Notes under the pieces: generated by a model | The model's input: the letters and a program-made list of their open reading frames with translations, nothing else | The model's database searches: none | What the model was told of the DNA's origin: nothing | Shown here: in pieces, positions 1 through 6,548 of the stretch | Layout: every line of letters begins with the position of its first letter | Numbering within the stretch: the stretch's first letter is position 1 | Translations under genes and position numbers: made by a program | Assembly: GCA_964494505.1 (NCBI GenBank) | Contig: CAZBRO010000033.1 | Span: forward strand, 1-57,008 | From: CAIYRG01 sp964494505 | GTDB lineage: Bacteria > Pseudomonadota > Alphaproteobacteria > Micropepsales > Micropepsaceae | DNA: 57,008 bases | Reading direction: 5' to 3'

Positions 1-550
1 CGGTGGAATCGGTGGTCTGGACCGTGGTGGTGTCGTCCCCGCCCGTTCCGATCACGCCGTCCGCGCCGCCCCCGATCAGGGTGACGGTGGCGCCGGAAAG
101 ACCCGCTTCGCCGCTGTCCTGAAGGCCGTTGTGATTGGCATCGATCCAGACGAAGTCGCCGAGGCTTGCCGTCTGATAGACGCCCGCATCGATGGTCGGG
201 TTGTATTCGCCGCTCGCAAGCGTCACCACCTGGCTCAAGCCCGTCGCGGTGTTGGCGTCCGAATCGGCCGTGTCGGAACCGTTCGCACCCACGTCCTGCG
301 TGGTGAAGAGATAGCCCGGGGTCGAGAACTGCACCTGGTACTGGACGCCCGGCGTCAGTCCGGTGAACTGGTAATGGCCGGTGGAATCGGTGGTCTGGAC
401 CGTGGTGGTGTCGTCGCCACCCGTCCCGATCACGCCGTCCGCGCCGCCCCCGATCAGGGTGACGGTGGCCCCGGAAAGACCCGCCTCGCCGCTATCCTGA
501 AGGCCGTTGTGATTGGCATCGACCCAGACGAAGTCGCCAAGGCTTGCGAA
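1..550. repeat. Near-identical direct repeat within the SdrD-like gene (378-bp period)
   Basis: Bases 1-172 and 379-550 are almost identical, with scattered single changes. They encode the same part of two successive SdrD B-like modules. The period is 378 bp, or 126 codons, so gain or loss of one unit keeps the reading frame. The next module toward the N-terminus (from about 757) is clearly diverged. This suggests recent duplication or gene conversion of the C-terminal modules. Confidence 0.85.
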
Positions 551-1600
551 TTTGTAGAAGCCTGCATCGATCGTCTGGTTGTATTCGCCGGGAGCAAGCA
601 CCACCACGTTCGACAGCAACGCGTCGCTGTCGACGGCCGTATTGCCCCCGGCATGCCGTGGGCTGACCGCATCGTAGCCCGCGGGCTTGACGAACTCGAC
701 CTGGTAATTGAGGCCGGGCGTCAGCCCCTTGAATTCGTAGTAACCGTTACTGTCGGTCGTCGTGACGGCTAGAATTTCATTGGCGTCGTTGATGTCTCCG
801 TCGTTGTTGAGATCCCGGCCCAACTCGACCGTAGCGCCGGCGATACCGACTTCGCCTGCGTCCTGAATGCCGTTGTGGTTGACATCGTGCCAGACGAAAT
901 CGCCAAGCGCTGCCGCAGTCGTCTCCATGATGAGCGGCTGCACATTCTTTCCGAGGTCGAGAAGGACGGCGAGCTTCTGGCCGGCATCCGGCACATAGCC
1001 GTCATGTGTGACGGCTGTGTTGACAATATCCGTTATCCGGCCGATGTCCGATGGGCCGAGATAGGCGGCATTATTACTCAAGCCATCGCCGAGCAACTCA
1101 TAGATCGCCTGCTGGACATCCCCGTAGGTGTAGAGGCCCCCAAGCCCGTCGACGGTGTAATAGTGAAGCGTAAAATCTTGCGCGGCGGCGGTGCCGACTC
1201 GAACATGCGCAACGTAGGTGCTGCTGCTTACCTGCAGATCCCCCAACAGCCAATTGACGATATCCAAATTCGCCAGATAGGGGTTCGCCGGATGGGCGAT
1301 ATCATAGGGAACCGACGGCAGCACGGTATTGGGAAGACCGTTTCCCAGCGTCGCAAAATCGGGATTTGCGCGAAGGATGTCGTAGTCGTAGCTCGAATAG
1401 ACTTCGACTCCCGTATAGGTCAGGGGAACCGAAACATCGGTCGATAGATCTATGCACCATGCGTCTACCCGCTGCCCGGTCTGACTCACCGGGTAGTCGG
1501 GAGAATCCGAAGCCAGGATATTGAGGTCGAAGAGGCTCGGGTCGCCGAAATTCACGCCAGCGGCGTTCACTCTGACGGTAAGGGTGGGGTTATTGGCCAT
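1..1600 (-). CDS. Large SdrD B-like repeat surface protein with thioester-like N-terminal domain (C-terminus beyond window)
   Basis: The frame is open from ATG at 1600 to the window edge (533 codons); the in-frame stop upstream leaves no other start. I see no signal peptide, so type I or another leaderless secretion route is possible (inference). Residues 1-225 carry WCID (Cys49) and VQQAIY (Gln163), followed by a GYVPDAGQKLAVLLD stretch. This resembles the Cys/Gln pair and [ST]QxAIW motif of thioester adhesin domains. From about residue 231, SdrD B-like Ig modules begin, each opening with LGDFVW.D.N.NG.QD.GE, a calcium-binding style motif, and ending in TIDAG. Modules start near 231, 352 and 478; the last two are nearly identical at DNA level. 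The likely role is a cell-surface or extracellular adhesin. The C-terminus (RTX, PEP-CTERM or other) cannot be seen. Confidence 0.85.
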   Translation of the reverse strand, partial: MANNPTLTVRVNAAGVNFGDPSLFDLNILASDSPDYPVSQTGQRVDAWCIDLSTDVSVPLTYTGVEVYSSYDYDILRANPDFATLGNGLPNTVLPSVPYDIAHPANPYLANLDIVNWLLGDLQVSSSTYVAHVRVGTAAAQDFTLHYYTVDGLGGLYTYGDVQQAIYELLGDGLSNNAAYLGPSDIGRITDIVNTAVTHDGYVPDAGQKLAVLLDLGKNVQPLIMETTAAALGDFVWHDVNHNGIQDAGEVGIAGATVELGRDLNNDGDINDANEILAVTTTDSNGYYEFKGLTPGLNYQVEFVKPAGYDAVSPRHAGGNTAVDSDALLSNVVVLAPGEYNQTIDAGFYKFASLGDFVWVDANHNGLQDSGEAGLSGATVTLIGGGADGVIGTGGDDTTTVQTTDSTGHYQFTGLTPGVQYQVQFSTPGYLFTTQDVGANGSDTADSDANTATGLSQVVTLASGEYNPTIDAGVYQTASLGDFVWIDANHNGLQDSGEAGLSGATVTLIGGGADGVIGTGGDDTTTVQTTDST

Positions 1601-1789
1601 GTTCCATTTCCCAACTGTTCTATTTCGTGGAGCCGAGCTGATCTTGCTTGTCGGACAGGTTCACAATGTTAGTTAATGCGCATTCCGTTTGCCGATGACG
1701 CCGCCAAGGCGGGTGGAGGTGTCGCTGCTGTTGGACATGGAAGCGGGTAGGGCGCGCGTCCCGACATGTCCTTGGCCAAGCAGACATCT

Positions 1790-1804
1790 GCAAGCGCCAT
1801 GCCG
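1790..1804 (-). promoter_or_regulatory. Possible sigma-54 (-24/-12) element upstream of the SdrD-like gene
   Basis: On the minus strand the bases read CGGCATGGCGCTTGC. GG and GC are separated by exactly ten bases, and CA, G and TTGC fit the TGGCACG-N4-TTGC consensus. Two positions of the -24 half differ. It would start transcription near 1778, giving a leader of about 178 bases. In GC-rich DNA such matches arise by chance, so this is tentative; the better match at 2441-2455 next door raises its interest. Confidence 0.3.
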
Positions 1805-1850
1805 CCATCGGCGCCGTCCGGCCACTCGTTGATGTTGTTCAGGCAGTGCT

Positions 1851-1861
1851 CCCCCCCCCCC
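1851..1861. repeat. Homopolymer run of 11 C
   Basis: Eleven consecutive C bases lie in the gene-free stretch, about 250 bases upstream of the SdrD-like start and just behind its possible sigma-54 element. Such runs are prone to slippage and can also be assembly errors. No coding frame depends on it. Confidence 0.9.
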
Positions 1862-2202
1862 GCACACGAAAATCGTGACTTTCGCATCCTTTCGAATGGC
1901 GAATACGCTGATCGTCTGGTCCAGCGCCTCGAGCAAATATCGTCAGACCTGAGGCAGCGGATACAGGGTGCCGGTTCTGGGCTCTAGGTGATGTCCCTAG
2001 CGCCATCGGCCGATTAACGCCGCGACCTTCCGCAATGGCCAGCGCCGATACTCTCCTACCTCAACCGGCACTACTGGCAGGCCACCGCAGAAAAGTTATT
2101 CAGGGCACAACACGCTGAAATGGCCGTTGGGCAAGCAGTAGATCCCCTACGATACGTATCCTCGGGGATCTGCTGCTCAGCCATTGGCTACGCGCGAACG
2201 CG

Positions 2203-2349
2203 TTATTTCTTTTTGCGGCGAGCGATCAGCGCCGTGGCCAATCCAACTCCCAAGAGCGTCATCGACGCAGGCTCAGGAACGGGCACCGGGTTGGCAAGCG
2301 CCGGGGTGGCCGCAATCGACAACAACAGAATCGCCAGTGTGGTACGCAT
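2203..2349 (-). CDS. 48-residue PEP-CTERM mini-protein (signal peptide directly joined to sorting signal)
   Basis: The translation has a Sec-type signal peptide (MRTTLAILLL, ending ...ATPALA) that runs straight into NPVPVPEPAS, a hydrophobic segment (MTLLGVGLATALIA) and a basic RRKKK tail. This is a complete PEP-CTERM sorting signal as recognised by exosortases. Almost nothing lies between the likely signal peptidase site and VPEP, so there is no ectodomain. ATG at 2349 is preceded by AGGGGG at good spacing. A sigma-54 promoter match lies about 90 bases upstream, fitting the RpoN/PrsR control known for PEP-CTERM genes in floc-forming bacteria. It could be a functional micro-protein or the remnant of a gene that lost its ectodomain. 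No exosortase gene is in the window. Confidence 0.8.
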   Translation of the reverse strand: MRTTLAILLLSIAATPALANPVPVPEPASMTLLGVGLATALIARRKKK

Positions 2350-3021
2350 TAAAGTCCCCCTGTGGAAGGTTACTGACTGACATGAACAAAAGTTGAGACC
2401 GCGGATTTAGCGAACCGCGAATTGCCCCAATTCGTACAAAGCAAAATTTGTACCAATTTGCTACGCAATTGAATTCGCTCATATTCGATTTCGATTGCCC
2501 GCAGAGTGTAAGAAACACCGACAAACTTGGACGGCGGACATTGTTGACAGACGGCGTGCGTCCGGCTTGCCGTGTTGTGAGTAGATGTCGGTGAGACAAG
2601 GGTGTCGAAGAGAGACAGCGTCCGCGTAAACATCGCTCCAAACCGAGACACGGCTAGGATCAAACTCAAGCGCAAACAATCGGCTTGAGCATTCCCAAAG
2701 CATCGAACCGCGTGCGCGCCGGAGCGGCGCGCAATTTCCATGATCACGGAACGGAACTCCCTTGTACGCTACGCCGCACGCTGATCGCGTAAATTGCCCC
2801 ACGACAGCCCAAAACTGCGGAGACCTTTAATAGGTCCTTAACTGATTGGCAATCGCAGAACTTACTTGCTCGAAAGAGGTTGCGCCGTGACTCCAGGTTA
2901 ACAAATATGGTTAATGATTTGGCGTGTGTAGACACTCGCGTGGGCAGCGGTATTGGCGAAGTGTTTGATGAACATTGGTTTCCCGGTATCGAACGCGGTA
3001 TTGTCGCGGCGGCTCTGAGAC
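2350..3021. other. Long non-coding stretch upstream of the mini PEP-CTERM gene and the first TTT binding-protein gene
   Basis: About 670 bases, more AT-rich than the flanks. Several overlapping minus-strand frames (within 2370-2935) show no family motif and I do not call them genes. The stretch contains the sigma-54 element and nested palindromes near 2419-2455, an interrupted palindrome GTGT-AAGAA-ACAC at 2516-2528 that could be an activator site, and two GGTTAA direct repeats around 2897-2917. Confidence 0.5.
2434..2455 (-). promoter_or_regulatory. Sigma-54 promoter with overlapping inverted repeat, driving the mini PEP-CTERM gene
   Basis: The minus strand reads TGGTACAAATTTTGCTT, with TGG and TTGC placed so that GG and GC are ten bases apart. 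It fits TGGCACG-N4-TTGCW at ten of twelve informative positions. Predicted +1 is near 2429, giving an 80-base leader. The same bases hold a perfect inverted repeat, GTACAAA at 2434-2440 and TTTGTAC at 2447-2453. A second perfect one, GAATTG-CCC-CAATTC, lies at 2419-2433 over the predicted start point. The repeats could be an operator or RNA structure. Confidence 0.65.
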
Positions 3022-3038
3022 ATTGTTCTTAAGACAAT
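3022..3038. promoter_or_regulatory. Imperfect palindrome just upstream of the TTT binding-protein gene
   Basis: ATTGTTCTTAAGACAAT has an 8-base palindromic core (TCTTAAGA) flanked by ATTG and CAAT, with one unpaired base. It ends 18 bases before the ATG at 3057, where a repressor could block transcription or initiation. No regulator gene lies beside it, so its partner is unknown. Confidence 0.35.
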
Positions 3039-3056
3039 TCCTTGCGGACAAAAGAC

Positions 3057-4103
3057 ATGACACGGAGCGGAGCGGCCCTTAGGTCATTTTGGCGCAGCAT
3101 CATCGGGGCGGCTGCTTTGGCGGCCCTGCCCGCGTTTGCTCAGGGTCAAACGGGGGAAGAGTTCTTCAAGACCCACGCGCTGACCATGTATGTGGGCTCA
3201 GGCGCCGGCGGCGGCTACGACGTGCTGGCTCGGATCGTCGCGCATCATTTGACACGCTTTCTTCCGGGGAATCCCAAATTCGTCATCAAGAACATACCGG
3301 GCGCATCCGGGGTGGAGAGCGCGAATTTCCTTTTCAATACGGCGCCCAAAGATGGCTCTGCAATTCTTGCGGGAACAAATACCTCTCTTGTTCTACCGCT
3401 CTATGGCGCGAGCGTCGCGCACTACGATCCGCGCAAGTTCGAATGGATCGGCAGCACCGACAAGATGCAGGCCGTGTGCGTGACGTGGCGGGGCGTTCCG
3501 GTGAAAACCCTTCAAGATGCGCAGTCGCGTCAAGCCACCGTAGGCGCCACGGGGGTCAGCGCCGGCCCCGGCGTGTACCCGCGGCTGCTGAATGCGTTCC
3601 TCGGCACCAAGTTCAAGATCATCAGCGGCTATGACACTTCGGGCATGCGGCTGGCCATGGAAAAGGGCGAGATCGACGGGATCTGCGGGCTGTCCTGGCA
3701 GACCTACAAATATATCAGCCCGGATTGGATCAGAGACAGGAAGCTGAACGTCATCGTCCAGATGGGCCTCGAGAAGAATCCCGATCTTCAGTCCGTGCCG
3801 ATGGCCATCGACATGCTGAAGAAACCGGACGATCGCAAGGTGCTCGAACTCATTGTGCTGCCGCAGGAATTCGGCCGCCCCTTCGTCGCGCCGCCGGGCG
3901 TGCCGCCCGATCGCATGGCGGTCTACCGCAAGGCATTTCAGGCAATGCTGAGAGACAAAGACTTCCTCGCCGATGTGGCCAAGGTCCGCGGCAATGTCGA
4001 GGCGCTCGACGACAAGCAGATCATGGGCCTCTTGAACCGGGCCTATGCGGCGCCCAAAGCGATCCGCGATCGGGCCGCGGTCTACGCCGCGGAGATGAAT
4101 TAA
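3057..4103 (+). CDS. Tripartite tricarboxylate (TTT/Bug-type) periplasmic solute-binding protein
   Basis: This is a periplasmic receptor of the TctC/Bug family, which binds carboxylates and related small acids. It has a signal peptide (hydrophobic IIGAAALAALPAFA), the family opening strand LTMYVGSGAGGGYDVLAR, an NIPGASG turn and the late EFGRPFVAPPGVP segment. I chose ATG at 3057, with GCGGA upstream and a clean signal peptide, over TTG at 3042. Length (348 residues) is normal. No TctA/TctB membrane genes are nearby, so it is an orphan receptor here, as is common in this family. It converges with the racemase-like gene, whose ancestral stop at 4100-4102 touches this gene's stop. Confidence 0.88.
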   Translation: MTRSGAALRSFWRSIIGAAALAALPAFAQGQTGEEFFKTHALTMYVGSGAGGGYDVLARIVAHHLTRFLPGNPKFVIKNIPGASGVESANFLFNTAPKDGSAILAGTNTSLVLPLYGASVAHYDPRKFEWIGSTDKMQAVCVTWRGVPVKTLQDAQSRQATVGATGVSAGPGVYPRLLNAFLGTKFKIISGYDTSGMRLAMEKGEIDGICGLSWQTYKYISPDWIRDRKLNVIVQMGLEKNPDLQSVPMAIDMLKKPDDRKVLELIVLPQEFGRPFVAPPGVPPDRMAVYRKAFQAMLRDKDFLADVAKVRGNVEALDDKQIMGLLNRAYAAPKAIRDRAAVYAAEMN

Positions 4104-4192
4104 GCCGGCACGTTCAACCGGCCGGGTACGGACGATTTTCCCATTGCGGGGGCCGAAGCGCGGATGCGGTTGACCGCCGCCCAAAGCACGGC

Positions 4193-4843
4193 CTAGTTGC
4201 TGCTGACCACGGGTTTGGCGCTCGCGCTTTCTATGGCGGCAACCGCTTGGATTTGGGTGGTGTTGGTGCAACTGAGGAAGAACCCGTCCGCGTCCGGCCG
4301 GTCGTTGGCGAGCGCCAATTCGACCCAGTGCTCTGGCGGCACCGTGATGAAGCGATCGCCGCCGGAAAGGCCCAGCGCCAGATCGTGCACGACATCGAAT
4401 CCGGCCTCGCGCAAATACGCGATCTCGTGATCGTTGGTGGCCTGCACATAGGGCGTGACCAACACAAGCTTGCGCAAGCCGAGCGCCGAAAGCGCCTCCA
4501 CCACGGCTTGGGCGGTAGACATGGCTGGGATGCCGGTCTCGCTCCGGATCACGTTCAGGAGTTGCGCGTCGCCGTCCGCACCTTCCTTCATCGATGTGCC
4601 GGTGCAGTTGAACACGATCAAATCCGGCCGCGCATCGGTGAGCGAGACCGCGGAGCGTGCGACTTCCGGGGCAAGTTCGGGAATAGGCTGCGCCCATTTG
4701 CCCGTGATGCGGGCGCGTTGGAAATGCACGCCGAGCGCGGGCGGCGCGTAATACTGGAACTGCGGCTCGATCAGGCGGTTGCTGGTCGGGAGGATCACGC
4801 CAATGCGCGCGAGCGGCGTCGCGAGCCGCGGGTCAGGAATCAT
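4193..4843 (-). CDS. Asp/Glu racemase / maleate isomerase / arylmalonate decarboxylase-like protein, truncated by a TAG codon
   Basis: A cofactor-free two-cysteine racemase/isomerase fold. Both candidate catalytic cysteines are present: NCTGTS (Cys80) and SCTNTT (Cys192). Arylmalonate decarboxylase keeps only the second, so a racemase or maleate-isomerase activity fits better. ATG at 4843 overlaps the end of hyuB, suggesting coupled translation. The frame stops at TAG (4193-4195) right after KPVVSSN. Downstream the same frame continues AVLWAAVNRIRA and on to TAA at 4100-4102, giving 247 residues, the usual family length. CAG (Gln) to TAG would explain it. The 216-residue product lacks its last helix, so activity is doubtful. 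Confidence 0.8.
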   Translation of the reverse strand: MIPDPRLATPLARIGVILPTSNRLIEPQFQYYAPPALGVHFQRARITGKWAQPIPELAPEVARSAVSLTDARPDLIVFNCTGTSMKEGADGDAQLLNVIRSETGIPAMSTAQAVVEALSALGLRKLVLVTPYVQATNDHEIAYLREAGFDVVHDLALGLSGGDRFITVPPEHWVELALANDRPDADGFFLSCTNTTQIQAVAAIESASAKPVVSSN

Positions 4844-6548
4844 GGCGCAACCGTCTGGTCCCATCGGCATCGACCGACAGATCGCTTCTCAGCACCACCT
4901 TATATACAGAGCGGGCGCTGCCGGCGCCGATGTAGCCGTTGGCCAGATCACGGGCGACCTCCTCGGGATCGCGCTCTGCCGGACGTCCGAGGCCGCCGCC
5001 GCCGGGCATTTCGACGATCAGGGTATCGCCCGCCGGCACGATCTGCGTGCCCCGCGATTTGATCGGTGCACCCGATTTCAGCCGGACGGCGCCCGCGGCT
5101 CCATCCATGCCGCCGCGCCGCCCGCGTGGCGGGAATTCCACCCGCTGGAAGCGCGCGAAAATTGCGAAGGGAGCGTTTTCGCGGCTCGCTATTTCCATCG
5201 TCTGGCCCAGCCCGCCGCGGTGCTGCCCAGGTCCGCCGGAATCACGCCGCAGCTCTTTCTTCCAGATGACAAGCGGCGTCAGCGCCTCGGTGATCTCGAT
5301 GGCAATGCCTTTTACGCCCGAAGGGAACGGCGTCGCCGACAGCCCATCCAATTTCGGATGACCGCCCATGCCGCCGCTCTGGAAGGTCTGCGCCATGAAG
5401 GCAGTGCCCTTCCCGTCGGGGCTCGGCGCAACGCCGGGACCGGCAGCGAGTCTCAAGGTCCAGCTCGCGGCCGTGCCTTCGGCCGGCACCATGCCGGGCA
5501 TGGCCTGGTCGAAGCAGCCAAACACGAGGTCGGGCAGCATATGCCCGATCAGTGCGCGCGCCGTGACGGGAGCGGGATAAAGCGCGTTGACGACGCAATT
5601 GTCGGGCGCGGTCACCTTGATCCGCGACAGCACCGCCGCGTTGTTGGCAAGCCGCGGCGCGACCAAGCATTTCACGCCGAAGCTGGTGTAGGCGTCGGTG
5701 TAGCACATTGGGCAATTGATCCCGAATTTCGACAGCTTCGACGTGCCGGAATAATCGATGCCGATGCTGTCTTCGCCGATGGTGAGCGTCGCCATGAGAT
5801 CGAGCGGTACATCGAACCCGTCGATGCGCATGGCGTGGGTCCATGTGCCCTTGGGCAATTTTGCGATGGCATCGCGCATCGAGCGGTCGCTGGTTTCGAG
5901 AATGTGGCGGCTCAACGCTTCGAGATCGGCGAGGCGATATTCCTCCATCATGCGCGCGAGACGGCGGGCGCCAGCCTCGTTGCTCGCAACCAGCGCGTAG
6001 ATGTCGCCTTCGAGGCGGTCGGGCTCGCGGCTGTTGGCGCGCAGGAGACGCATGAGGGGCGCGTTCATCTCGCCATCCGCGCACAGCCTCATGATCGGGA
6101 TGAAGAGGCCCTCCGCCAGCACATCGCGCGAGGCAGGATCGGCGCCATTGCCGCCGATGTCGGCGACATGGGCCGTACAGGCAAAAAACGCCACGAGCCT
6201 GCCATCGTGAAACGCCGGCGAAAGCACCGTCATGTCGAACAGATGCCCGGTGCCCTTCCACGGATCGTTGGTGATGAAGGAATCGCCCGGGCGCATGGTT
6301 TCGGCCGAGATTTCCGCAAGGAAGTGCTTCACCGAACGGGCCATGGAGTTGATGTGGCCGGGCGTGCCCGTCACCGCCTGGGCCAGCATGTCGCCGGACG
6401 CGTCGAACACGCCGGCCGAGAGGTCGCCCGCTTCGCGCACGACAGGACTGAAGGCCACGCGCATGATGGTGCGGGCCTGCTCTTCGACCAGGGCAATCAG
6501 CCGGTCCCACATCACCTGATTGCGGATGCGCTGAAACTGATCGCTCAT
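4833..6548 (-). CDS. hyuB: Hydantoinase/oxoprolinase subunit B
   Basis: 571 residues, normal for HyuB, the partner of HyuA in ATP-dependent hydrolysis of hydantoins, 5-oxoproline or related rings, and in acetone/acetophenone carboxylase relatives. Family signatures include FSPVVREAGDLSAGVFD, GTPGHINSM, PGDSFITNDPW and HVADIGG in the N-terminal third, and a C-terminal GGGGLGRP. Its ATG overlaps the hyuA stop by four bases (ATGA), so the two are translationally coupled. The racemase-like gene follows, overlapping by 11 bases. The substrate cannot be read from sequence. Confidence 0.92.
   Translation of the reverse strand: MSDQFQRIRNQVMWDRLIALVEEQARTIMRVAFSPVVREAGDLSAGVFDASGDMLAQAVTGTPGHINSMARSVKHFLAEISAETMRPGDSFITNDPWKGTGHLFDMTVLSPAFHDGRLVAFFACTAHVADIGGNGADPASRDVLAEGLFIPIMRLCADGEMNAPLMRLLRANSREPDRLEGDIYALVASNEAGARRLARMMEEYRLADLEALSRHILETSDRSMRDAIAKLPKGTWTHAMRIDGFDVPLDLMATLTIGEDSIGIDYSGTSKLSKFGINCPMCYTDAYTSFGVKCLVAPRLANNAAVLSRIKVTAPDNCVVNALYPAPVTARALIGHMLPDLVFGCFDQAMPGMVPAEGTAASWTLRLAAGPGVAPSPDGKGTAFMAQTFQSGGMGGHPKLDGLSATPFPSGVKGIAIEITEALTPLVIWKKELRRDSGGPGQHRGGLGQTMEIASRENAPFAIFARFQRVEFPPRGRRGGMDGAAGAVRLKSGAPIKSRGTQIVPAGDTLIVEMPGGGGLGRPAERDPEEVARDLANGYIGAGSARSVYKVVLRSDLSVDADGTRRLRHDS

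Larger units (their letters stand above)
1601..2202. other. Gene-free stretch between the SdrD-like gene and the mini PEP-CTERM gene
   Basis: No reading frame here looks like a protein; the overlapping small frames have no recognisable motif or convincing ribosome site. The stretch holds an 11-base C run at 1851-1861 and a possible sigma-54-type element at 1790-1804 pointing toward the SdrD-like gene. It may hold decayed coding sequence, but I cannot identify it. Confidence 0.5.

Noticed and set aside
1669..1987. Small frames on both strands around the C run, including a possible helical peptide ending RLVQRLEQISSDLRQR
   Set aside because: No ribosome site or recognisable family. It may be a decayed gene fragment, but I cannot show it.
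2370..2935. Overlapping minus-strand frames of 63-125 codons
   Set aside because: No family motif, odd composition, and they cover the promoter region of the mini PEP-CTERM gene.
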